A stretch of 64,000 bases of DNA from Calliopsis andreniformis (Eukaryota; Arthropoda; Insecta; Hymenoptera; Andrenidae): the NCBI RefSeq assembly GCF_051401765.1, contig NC_135073.1, forward strand, positions 310,001 through 374,000, read 5' to 3'. The position numbers and the translations under genes were made by a program. Shown piece after piece: positions 32,767 through 41,851 of the stretch (its first letter is position 1; the number at the start of each line of letters is the position of its first letter). Under the pieces are notes generated by a model. It was given only the letters and a program-made list of their open reading frames with translations, did not search any database and was not told the origin of the DNA.

Positions 32767-33423
32767 ATGTCTTCGAAAAAAGTAAAAGCTGGTAGTAGGT
32801 TTTTAAATCGATCAATAAACGCTCTTCCTATCGAATTGTATGTCTCTGGATATCAAATTTGTGACGCAGGAACTCATCTCTCGAAACGATTATCGAGATG
32901 TGATTCAGGCATCTACCTCTTGTACACTGCGTGTCGTGAGCACGATATTGCATAATCACATAGCAGCAATATAGATGAAAAACATACCCCTGACAACATA
33001 CTGGCTAATAAAGCGCAAAAACATTTCAAAAGATTTGACTCTGAGTGAGAAAGCTGTAGCTACAGCGGTTTGTGCGAGCTATGAAAACTAAGACGAAACT
33101 TGAAATGGGGATAAAAACAAGAAATAAAATGAAAAATAAAAACAAAACTAGAGCAAAAAGGAAGCGGATACTTTCGATAGTAAAACGTGGTGGTTTCTTA
33201 CCCATTTTACCACTGTTAGATGTTCAGGATTCATTAGCTGGTGGTACGGTGGAAGTAGCAAAAGTGATAAATGATAAAAAGGCCGCGCAACGACAGCTGG
33301 AAGAAATGCAGCATCACAATCAAATTATGGAAGATCGCGGACATTATCTAGCTCCACATAAGCGTGATCGGAGCACGTTGAACAAGAAAGAAAATGTCAA
33401 AGGGGCACTAAATATGCCCACAG
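32767..33423 (+). pseudogene. Phospholipase A2-like virion protein of the virus-like element
   Basis: The first 63 codons (32767-32955) show a phospholipase A2-like core of the parvovirus VP1 type, including the HD pair in CREHDIA expected for the catalytic histidine. In parvoviruses such domains help virions leave the endosome; a similar role here is inference. A TAA follows at 32953-32955, an apparent stop at about 33046-33048 and a frameshift before 33072. The frame 33072-33536 then continues with a lysine/arginine-rich stretch and a hydrophobic KRGGFLPILPLL segment like those of small virion-core proteins. The 3' part of that frame belongs to the protease. Confidence 0.7.
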
Positions 33424-33745
33424 GTGTAACAACTGATACACAATTAAGGGAGCTTGCAGAATATATGCATATTACATTCTTTAGAGGTATCTATATGCCA
33501 TCAAGTGGGGTACATGGAATGAGACTTGTCTCATAAATTTGGACAATGCTGAAGGAACTGGAACTATATATTTTGATAGTTTTGGCAATCTTTGACCACC
33601 TGAACAATTATCAGATTTTCTTCAGAAAGATGTTGCGAAAATCGAATACATTTACACACCTTAACAACATTACAGTCAGCAGAATTGTGAACAATTATGT
33701 TTACTTACCATTTCTACAAACGGTTATAGGTAAATTTAAACGTTG
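33424..33745 (+). pseudogene. Adenain-like cysteine protease fragment
   Basis: The end of the 33072-33536 frame and a second frame after 33537 together resemble the maturation protease of adenoviruses and Polinton-type elements, which processes capsid proteins. The clearest block is YFDSFGNL at about 33571-33594, followed in another frame by a cysteine-containing part near 33670-33700. At least one stop (33534-33536) and a second after FGNL (about 33595) break it. The order protease before capsid protein is common in such elements. Confidence 0.55.
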
Positions 33746-34288
33746 AATTTTCATAATCATGATTCACTATGAATTGGACTGTTTCTTGGAATATGTCGAT
33801 AACATTTGCATTACGCGGTAAGAGTAGCACTCTAGCGGTAAAGTATTTTGCGCCTATAGATTTGAGTGATGATGCTTATGAATTTGGTCTAACAGCTTTT
33901 GAAACATATAATACGATACCGAATGTGAATTCTTTGAATAACAAACCTTACTTTGACCATGATGACAAAGCAATAGGGATTTCCGTTGGATCAGATGAGT
34001 GGTATGCAATAGGAAAGTATCTGAATCGCTCTATTATGCTGACTGTCCCTCGTTCCAATAAGTATGTAAAGACAGAGCTATCAAAAATGAATATTCACTT
34101 TGATATCGATGATAACAACGATGTCTATAATAATTTATTAATTGGGGCTAATAACAATACTATGAAGAGTGAAATAAAGTGCGCTTATTGAATAAATTTG
34201 ATCAAACTTAACACCATCGATTCATTGTTAGGATTATCATTCACTTGCCTTTTGGAATGGCATCAGTAGCATGAATCAGATAACCCAA

Positions 34289-34450
34289 TTAACACGTTCG
34301 TCGCCACGTCACCCATATCTGGGTGACGGGTATGCTTCCGTGGGGGCCCCGTCATCCAAATATGGGTGACGCTGTTCTTGTTGAAGTTCATAGGATTTTC
34401 AGTTGGGCCCGACGAGAAACTCAACCGAATCGCGCTGGGCGACGAGTTAA
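34289..34450. mobile_element. 154-bp TTAA-flanked miniature element
   Basis: TTAA at 34289-34292 and 34447-34450 flanks a short insert with an imperfect terminal inverted repeat (CACGTTCGTCGCC against CTCGTCGCCCAGCG) and an internal inverted pair around CACCCATATCTGGGTGACG. TTAA duplication fits piggyBac-type transposition. Capsid-like coding resumes after it. Confidence 0.75.
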
Positions 34451-34792
34451 TATCATGGACATAAACATTATTCGAGTAAAATGCAATATAACCACTGGTG
34501 TATACAACAATCATAAGTAAGGTTACACGTACAGCGACGTCGATAATACATACATTACATGTAAATGAGATGTTTGTATTGAACGAAACACAACATACCA
34601 AAAAACATTTTTCTTTTTTTCCAAAACAAAACTGCATACAACATTAAGGCTTCCCCTGAATATATTGAAAAAGAAAGAGAAGTTGAGTTTAGTGAATATC
34701 GCATTTTTGACATTCTTGGGGCTCATCGTGCGTAATCACTAGAAAAATAATGGATATTATAAATATTGTGGAACAACCTATGTTTAACAACC

Positions 34793-35425
34793 GTATATAG
34801 AGTGTCCCACATAAGGTGGCGGAGACGAAAAGGGGAGATTCCTGGAGTGATTCTAAACAACCTTTTCCCTTGTAAAAATGTTTTGTGAAACTTTGTTAAC
34901 GAGTTATTAACGAAAAACATTGACCAATCAGAGAGCGCGAATAGCGAGCGCTCGGCTGTCCAATGACAGGGCACAAGCTACACATAGTGTTTACTCTCAC
35001 TGTGCTCGAATCTTATACAAGAAACTCAAGATCTCTACGTTATTGCCCAATTTCTCTTAAACTATTAGATAAAAAATTATGAAAAAAATCAGGGACACCT
35101 TAGTTATTCTAACACATATTATGGAATTTTTTCAAATTTTGAAATTAATTATCCAAGTTGTAAAAAATGAAAAACGAGGAAAAGGAATTTAAAAATGCCG
35201 ATTTAATAAAGTAATGCCATAGTAAGAAAATAAAAAGCAATGTTTTCGTTGTTCCTACAGATTGTACATTATTTTACTGGGTATCAAAACATTGAAAATT
35301 GTACAAAAATACTTATTTCATAAGGAATGAATGAAAATTAGACGTATTAGTTGCTGTAATCGGTAAAAAGTACGCAAACATCAGTTTTTATTTTTTGAAT
35401 TATAACGGACCAAAGCAAAAAACGT
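34793..35425 (+). repeat. Family E repeat, copy 1
   Basis: Starting near GTGTCCCACATAAGGTGGCG, about 630 bp match the reverse complement of 54185-54882. It has no coding capacity and interrupts the capsid-like pseudogene. Confidence 0.85.
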
Positions 35426-36690
35426 TTAAATAAATTGAAGTTAATAATATGACTCCCAAATTCGATTGTACCCTTATTGGATGATGAGTAGGTAAACATG
35501 TAATTACTATCGGTAAAACTCACCCATTCGGAGGAATTCACCTGCTGCTTGTACACTTGCTCCACTGGGTCACTATGCCGATGTATACAGCGATGAGATA
35601 AGGATAGCTATACAACAACAAAATCCATACATGTTATCATTGTAGAGTTTCCTTTACGTGGAAGACAAAGTGGTGACAATTATAAAATTGGGAAATAATT
35701 GTATAGCGTTCATGTTTGATGAAATTTGACACGAACTGGATGGTGTGGAAATTGATCGCAATAGAAACGTTGGAGTAACTAGCACCCTTAAGAACTACAT
35801 ATATATCGTTAATATGTGATGGTGATAAAATTATGAGGAGTGCTAGATGGAACGCTTGATCGAATGATGAGAAGAATGTGAAATGTCCTTTCAATTTTTG
35901 CGTATTTAGTTTTATCATTAAAAATTTTTTTCACTAAAAATTTTATTTGGAATTTGCGAAGATTATAAACACATAGTAATTAACGCTCGTCACGAACTAA
36001 CTCTAATACGATCACGCAGCGATAACATTTATCTTGTAGGATCTTCGACATTAGAACCTGAAATTGAATTATGTAAAGTACAATGACGCATGCCACACAT
36101 GACATCGAATGATACTACTGAACTATCATTACTACGTGCTTTGGAAAGCGGACGAAACCTGAGTATGCGCTTTCGTTCGTGGAATCTGTATGAGTATCCT
36201 CTTCTACAAAACACGACTAAGTATTCTTGGTCTGTCAAGACGACGACGCGGTTGCAAACGCCACGGTATGTAATTTCTGCTTTGCAAAGTGGTAACAAAA
36301 TTATAATAAAAAAAAATGTTAAAGAGTTTCATAACTGTAAGCTATCCAATGTAAAGCTTTATCTGAGTTCGGAATTTTATCCATATGATGATTTAAACAC
36401 TGATTTTAACAAAAATAATATGTATACACACTTTTGTAAGTCATACTATGGATGTAGCAATAGGCAAACGTTTCTGACAATTGATGAGTTTTTACAATAT
36501 GGACCTCTTGTGGTGATTGATTGTTCAGATCAAAACGATTGTACATTTACTGTACAGCAGTGTGGATGTACGCATAGAATTTGATTGTGATGAAAGTATT
36601 CCAGTAAATACTACAGTTTACTGTCTTATTATACATGGTCGTGTAATCGAATACAATCCATTGACAAATATTCTACACAACATGAACTAA

Positions 36691-37495
36691 ATCCAGACTA
36701 TAAATAAGAGCAAAAATATATGTCTTTAAATTATGCAACTGTTGGTTTCAAATATATGAAGGTATTGTAAAATGTACATGTTCATTATATCAAAACATAT
36801 GTTTGTTTCCTCTTCCCCCACCCATTTACTTTAATGTGATAGCAATCATGATTGAATTACTTTCATTGTGATAGTAATGATAATTTAATTACTTTTAATG
36901 TGATAGTAATAATGATTTAATCGCTGTTCGATATGAACAGTATGTACATTAGTCATAGTACGATCATGGCACGATGTGGTTCAATTACGATTTGATATAG
37001 CTCTACAGTGCTTCGTAGGTCTATATAGTTACTTCATTTGTCTATATGGTTCAATCATGGTATGATACTTATTAATTATGGTTCGATCATGGTTCGACAT
37101 AATTCAATTGTGGTGCAATATGGTACCATCACGGTTTGATGTGGATTGATCGTGGTTCAATTGTGGTTCAATTGCGGATCAATTGTAGTTAACTGTGGCT
37201 CAAGTGTGGTATGATATGGATTGGTTAGGGTTCGATATGGTTAATTTGTGGTTCGATATGGTGCAATCATGGTTTGATGCGAATCGATCGTAGTTCGATG
37301 TGGTTCAATTGGGTACATTCACGGTTTGATGTGGATCAATCATGGTTCGATTCATGTATGATTCAATTATAGTTTGTTATGGTTCAATCATAGTTCGATT
37401 TGGTCAATCACTGCGCCAATGTGGTTTAATTATTGTTCAACATGATCCAACTGATGTTTGATCACAATTTGATTGCAGTCTAATAATGATACTGT
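36691..37495. repeat. Degenerate minisatellite (GTGATAGTAAT and GGTTCAATCATGG types)
   Basis: From about 36835 to 36930 a roughly 35-bp unit around GTGATAGTAATGATTTAATT repeats three times. From about 36940 to 37490 short words of the type TGGTTCGATATGG and TGGTTCAATTGTGG recur dozens of times with irregular spacing. No coding content is seen. Confidence 0.85.
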
Positions 37496-37619
37496 GGCAG
37501 CGACAAGCCGGCGCCACGTCCCTGTCAATTGTTTAGTTTAAGATTGGAATGCGTCTGAATGAATGAGCGACTGTTAGCGTGAGGCTGTGCTGCCAGACTG
37601 AGGACCTGTGCTGCCAGAC

Positions 37620-37860
37620 TGAGGACGCAAATCTTGAGAATTACCCCCTCCACTACGCATCTAACGCACGGGCCGCGTATCCGTGAGCTCGGCACTTCGG
37701 GCAGCTTCGAACAGCTTCGGACAACTTCGGGCAGCTTCGAGAGGTCGAGAGAGAAGGTGGATCATGATGCGCACTCTCTCATTCTTTGAAATGTTTAAAT
37801 CCCAATCGCTAGCAAGCGGCAAGCGGCACGCACCTTGCGCGAGCTTTTCGATTGCCTGGA
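37620..37860 (+). repeat. Family B repeat, copy near 37.7 kb
   Basis: It contains CCCCCTCCACTACG, GTGAGCTCGGCACTTCGGG, four successive CTTCGGACAGCTTCGA-like words, CTCTCTCATTCTTT and GCAAGCGGCA, in the same order as in 57250-57600 and 60140-60310. Confidence 0.8.
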
Positions 37861-38464
37861 TATTTTCAGTTTCCAACTTAGAAAAGTATTCTAATGAAAA
37901 AAAATTTCGAAAATTTTTTCTGCAGAAAAACTCATTTTAAGAACCCCTGATTACGTTTTAACTAATAAAAAAAGAGCTTTTTTTTAAAAACCGCATATGT
38001 TTATTAACCCAATTGCATTCAAACGACTGAATGAATGTCAATGAAACTTTATATCTAAATTTTATATTCACATCTCAAGATCTTATTAGATTTAGAGCAA
38101 AATCGATGCATGGATTATGATACTTACCTCTTACAATTATATTTATATTACACATATATTTTTTACTATTAGGTGGGAAGATAAAGATTTTCATTTGTAA
38201 AGTTAACGTAACGCGATTTAGTCTCGAAAACACTGCTCTTATCGAATTAATCCTTTCTAGTTCAGAATTAATTGCACTTCAAAATTCAAGATTATCACAA
38301 AATAAATACTCTGATTGTGAAAATTCGTCAAATGTATTAGACTAAAAGTCCACTCTTGACCAGTAACGTGCACGTTGTAAATTATCGGCGGTTCAGTTAT
38401 TATGATTACCATCAGTTGGTAAGGCCTGAGTGAAGAGCTCCAGTGGGTGTCCTCTCCCTTTTTG

Positions 38465-38495
38465 CCAATCAGCCCCGCCCGTCCCAGTGACGTCA
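38465..38495. promoter_or_regulatory. CCAAT, GC-box and CRE cluster
   Basis: Within 31 bp lie CCAAT (38465-38469), CCCCGCCC (38473-38480) and the palindromic CRE TGACGTCA (38488-38495). Surrounding DNA is locally GC-rich in an AT-rich setting. The cluster resembles an RNA polymerase II promoter, but no gene is recognised on either side. Confidence 0.35.
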
Positions 38496-38692
38496 GCCCC
38501 CCTCGGCGCACCATAGTCGGTGAAAACTCTCGTCTGCTTGTGAAAGCTAGCGTGTTATATCTCCGATCGCCGTTAGGATTATTTTGTCCTTGGTCAGGTT
38601 AAAGAATTGGAACACATCATGAACTTTACTAGTTTTTCTTCAAGCATTGATTAGCTCTGGTATTGTCGTGATCTATATCGTTAGACGGACTA

Positions 38693-39812
38693 CAGTAATG
38701 TTGCGGACGAGAGCCGCTCTCGGGTCTGGTCGCGACTCTCGTCCGCGACTGGTAGTCGATTCGGCTTCCTTTGCTCTCGGTCTCCGAGATAATTGGTACA
38801 CGACCGGAGAAGCAAAAAAAAGGGTCTCGCTCGAGCTCGATGCCCGAAATCAATGACGTCAGAAAAGACAAGGATAGCATTAGGGATTTAATAGGAAAAA
38901 TTGAAGTTCCTTATTTGCAAACAGATTTTCACGCAAGTAACACCAATCGATTCCTTGTGCTCTCCCGATAAAAATGATATCAAATACGACATGATTCCTA
39001 TTATTTATAATAAAGATATTTAAATAATAAAAGTTGGAACCCTGCGACGGTTACGGAGAATCGTCAAAGTTACTTTTTTATCAGTTCTTTACGAGCTAAA
39101 AATGACATAAACAGAATTTATGTATATTATATTTAATCGATGTCGGAAAGAAGATATTAAAAATAAAAAAATAAAAATTTCTAAACATTTAAAACGGAAC
39201 TTATATGCATACTTTTTGTATTACGCTTTCATTTTCTTAATAATTTCGGTCATTAAATAATTAAACACAAAAATATGAGGGAATAATAGGGAGTTAGCCC
39301 TACGACGAGAGCCGCGCTCGTCGAATCGACTACCACTCACGGACGAGAGTCGCGCTCGGGTTTAGTCGTGCCTTAGAATCGACTACCATTCACGGACGAG
39401 AGCAGCGCTCGGGACTGGTCGTGCTTAAAATCGACTACCACTCACGGACGAGAGTCGCGCCCGAGTCTGTTTACGAGCATGACCTTTCGTTCTACAAACC
39501 AAGTTTTATGTATCTTTGTTACAAATAATCGGAATCATGTCGTGTTTGACATCATTTTAATCGGGAGAGTACAAGGAATCGATTGGTGTTACTTGCGTGA
39601 AAATCCGTTTGCGAATAAGAAACTTCAATTTTTCCTATTTAAATCCCTAATGCTATCGTTGTTTTTTATGACGTCCTTGTTCTCGGGCGTCGAGCTCGAA
39701 CGCGATGGTTCCAAGAATTGGTTTCTCGGCGGCACGTATCAAACGAGGTAGTGGGGATAAACCACGGCTCTCGTCCGTGTAGACGAAACGGCTCTCGTCC
39801 GCAACATTACTG
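38693..39812. mobile_element. Family F TA-flanked nonautonomous element, copy 1
   Basis: TA (38691-38692 and 39813-39814) flanks inverted termini starting CAGTAATGTTGCGGACGAGA. Internal sequence is also largely inverted: about 38850-39000 mirrors 39490-39700. A second full copy is 61517-62537. TA duplication and CAGT ends fit pogo/Tigger-type Tc1-mariner elements. No transposase frame is present. Confidence 0.85.
39303..39470. repeat. Minisatellite of about 53 bp, three copies, inside family F
   Basis: GGACGAGAGTCGCGCTCGGG-type blocks start at 39341, 39394 and 39446, joined by AATCGACTACCA-type linkers, with a partial copy at 39303. Confidence 0.85.
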
Positions 39813-40339
39813 TATGCTTAATTGCGCTAAGCTGGCACGTTTTGCCAACTTTTCTGGAAGTCGCTAATGTCATGTGAACTCACACGGCTTGTGACGGCTG
39901 TGCATTGAGACACCTTTACTCAACGTGAGGTATAACAGTGGAAAGAAAAGCAATGGAGAAAGAAAGGCCTAATTAATATCAATAACAGAAATAGGAAATA
40001 AATTGAAGAAAAAATGTTCTTCGATTTTAGAGTAGAATATATAATACAGGTAGCCCTCCTACCACACGGCATCCTATAACACGGTTTCGCTATAACACGA
40101 TTCACAAATTGCGGGCACCCTCTTATAACACGGCATCCTATAACACGGTTTCGCTCTAATACGATAAGAAAATTGCAAAAACCTTTGTACAACACTGTAC
40201 TTTCTACAACCGCGACGAGGCTTGACGTCTTAAAGATACAGTGTTGCAGATGTTACGAGACGGGAGGCGAGCAGCGCGAGAGACCGTCGAAGATAGGTAT
40301 AATTCCAAAGAATATAGTGGTTGATGTGTTGGTTGGTAC

Positions 40340-40818
40340 ACGGACGAAACTGATGCGAGATCAGTGAGCCGTTAGGATTATTGTAGACGAGGACGGACCT
40401 GATGTAAAATCAGGTAGCCTCTGAGGATAGGTGTGTTTGCGGACGAAACTGATCGATGATCAGTGAGCCGCAGGAGAGTGAGTTTGTGAACGTACCTGAT
40501 GCGAAATCAGGGAGTCACTAGGATCAGTTTTACAGACGAACTCAAATTAAATTCAGGTGCTGTTAAGGAGGTTGGCGAGTTCGAAGAGACGAGCCTGATG
40601 CGAAATCAGGGTGCTGTAAGGAAGTTGGATAATGTACAGACGAACCTGGTATCAGGTAGCTGTAGGAAGTAGACGAAACTGATGTAAAAATCAGTTAGCT
40701 ACAGGATAGGTTAGCTTTCGTGGATGAACTCGAATAAATCGAGGAGCCACTAGGTTGAATGCAGTTTCTTTGGAAGTAAGGGTAAGCGGATGAAACTGAT
40801 GTAACATCAGAGAGCCGC
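40340..40818 (+). repeat. Array of ten structured units in the LTR U3
   Basis: Each unit of about 33 bp has an outer stem of four bases, a constant internal loop (ACGAA or ATGAA on one side, GAG or TAG on the other), an inner stem (mostly CCTGAT/ATCAGG or ACTGAT/ATCAGT) and a five-base loop. Unit starts: 40340, 40389, 40439, 40486, 40532, about 40586, 40636, 40669, 40720 and 40786. Outer stems differ but pair: ACGG/CCGT, GAGG/CCTC, GCGG/CCGC, GTGA/TCAC, ACAG/CTGT, GTAG/CTAC, GTGG/CCAC. Most units are followed by AGGA. The array lies 89 bp inside the LTR and upstream of its TATA box. Confidence 0.92.
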
Positions 40819-41260
40819 AGGAGATGTTAGTGAGCCTCGTAACTTTTTAAATTATTAATTGATACAACTTGAGCGGTTAAGCTGTATCGTGGTGGATCTG
40901 TCAACTTCGAATGGGATCGCTTAAGGTAGTTATAGGTTTGTAAGCAATCTACGCAAAATTACAATGAATACTTGAATATATTCTAAATCAGTCTTTACGT
41001 ACAAGTGTACAGTGTAGTGTTGTCGCGTAAAGTGTATGATTTTAATGCACGGTGTTAACGCACTGGCGATGCGGGGACTTACAGAGTGGTCGTAGGAATT
41101 GCCAGATAGAATTTATGCCGACTCGCGGATTCTATGAGGTTAACTGTAGACTCGAAAGGGAACTTTAGCCCGATCTAACTGGATAGCAACCAACTCTGAC
41201 GAACTTGACTATCAACATGACGGTACTGTTCTGAACCCGTTAGGGCTAAAATCTCTGAGT

Positions 41261-41267
41261 TTATATA
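41261..41267 (+). promoter_or_regulatory. TATA box of the LTR
   Basis: TTATATA lies about 210 bp before the LTR end, in the place expected for the LTR promoter. The same box is kept in the other copy at 26749-26756. Confidence 0.6.
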
Positions 41268-41851
41268 GGCCGAAAAATGAGTGGGGGTTCGTTAGAAATT
41301 TCCATATAAGGAAATTTCTCACGGTTGGTACAGCGTCGTGGTTGCTACCCAGCTGCTCGGAGTCGCGCTTACATTAAGATAACGGAAAAAAAACGAGAGT
41401 GCTAGGGCGTTTTCTCTTAACAGGCAGAGACTTGAATATTTGGGAGCGTAGACGGAAAATATTCTCCGTACGTAACACAGAAAATATTTCTTTTCATTTC
41501 CGTAGCCTGAAAACAAAAGTGCCTCACGCTGCTGGTCGGCAGTCTGCATCGAGCCACGGTGTGTTAAAGAATAACTTTTCCGTCTTTAAGACATTAGGTT
41601 TCAGTCCCAAGCCGTATCCGATAAAGAGAAAAAAACAACATTTAAGAGGAAATTTACTTCTTGAAAAGTAAAGATGCAAATTTTTGATCATCTTTTAAAA
41701 GCAGAAAAAACATCTCGCATTAGAAAAAGTCTTAATTTAAATGAAGCAACAGTCCGGACTATTAAAAAAAATGAAAAAAAATAAGAAGTGCAGTTGCTGC
41801 AGGATCTTCGACATCCGGAAAACGTACAGCTTGCGCCCAGGCGTCAATAAT

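Larger units (their letters stand above)
33769..36690 (+). pseudogene. Capsid-like protein of the virus-like element, interrupted
   Basis: The frame 33769-34191 encodes 140 residues with a conserved block around FETYNTIPNVN that I associate with uncharacterised arthropod proteins found next to such polymerases. Weak continuation is visible to about 34288, after the TTAA element from 34451, at 35600-35830 (a block around EIDRNRNVGVTSTLKN), and in the frame 36090-36584. A last shift at about 36560 leads into a frame ending at TAA 36688-36690. It is cut by a 154-bp TTAA element and a 630-bp repeat and carries several stops. I infer a capsid role from gene order and family association, not from a demonstrated fold. 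Confidence 0.55.
37496..38692. other. Repeat remnants and unique DNA, no gene
   Basis: A copy of the CCCCCTCCAC/CTTCGG repeat (family B) lies at about 37620-37860. Past 37940 I see only AT-rich DNA until the GC-rich promoter-like cluster at 38465. Confidence 0.5.
40251..41477 (+). mobile_element. Solo LTR, copy 2
   Basis: The sequence is 1227 bp long, starts TGTTACGAGACGGG and ends CCGTACGTAACA, and is flanked by CAGA on both sides (40247-40250, 41478-41481), a perfect 4-bp duplication that fits Ty3/gypsy-type integration. It matches 26541-27765 in inverse orientation. A TATA box lies at 41261, so about 1 kb before it is U3 and about 200 bp after it is R plus U5. Confidence 0.85.

Noticed and set aside
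35347..35565. Minus-strand open frame of 72 codons
   Set aside because: Its 3' part lies in repeat family E and the rest overlaps the plus-strand capsid-like pseudogene.
40340..40818. Stem-loop array as hammerhead ribozymes (CTGATG and GAAA words present)
   Set aside because: The words do not fall in hammerhead order and the units fold as single two-part hairpins without a three-way junction.
40340..40818. Array as a CRISPR
   Set aside because: Units vary by compensating change, there are no constant repeats with unique spacers, and the host is eukaryotic.
26541..41477. The 1.2-kb inverted repeats at 26541-27765 and 40251-41477 as terminal repeats of one 15-kb Polinton-type element
   Set aside because: Each copy has TG...CA ends and its own short flanking duplication, one sits inside a Tigger element, and family D sequence continues across the other. 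They are two independent solo LTR insertions.
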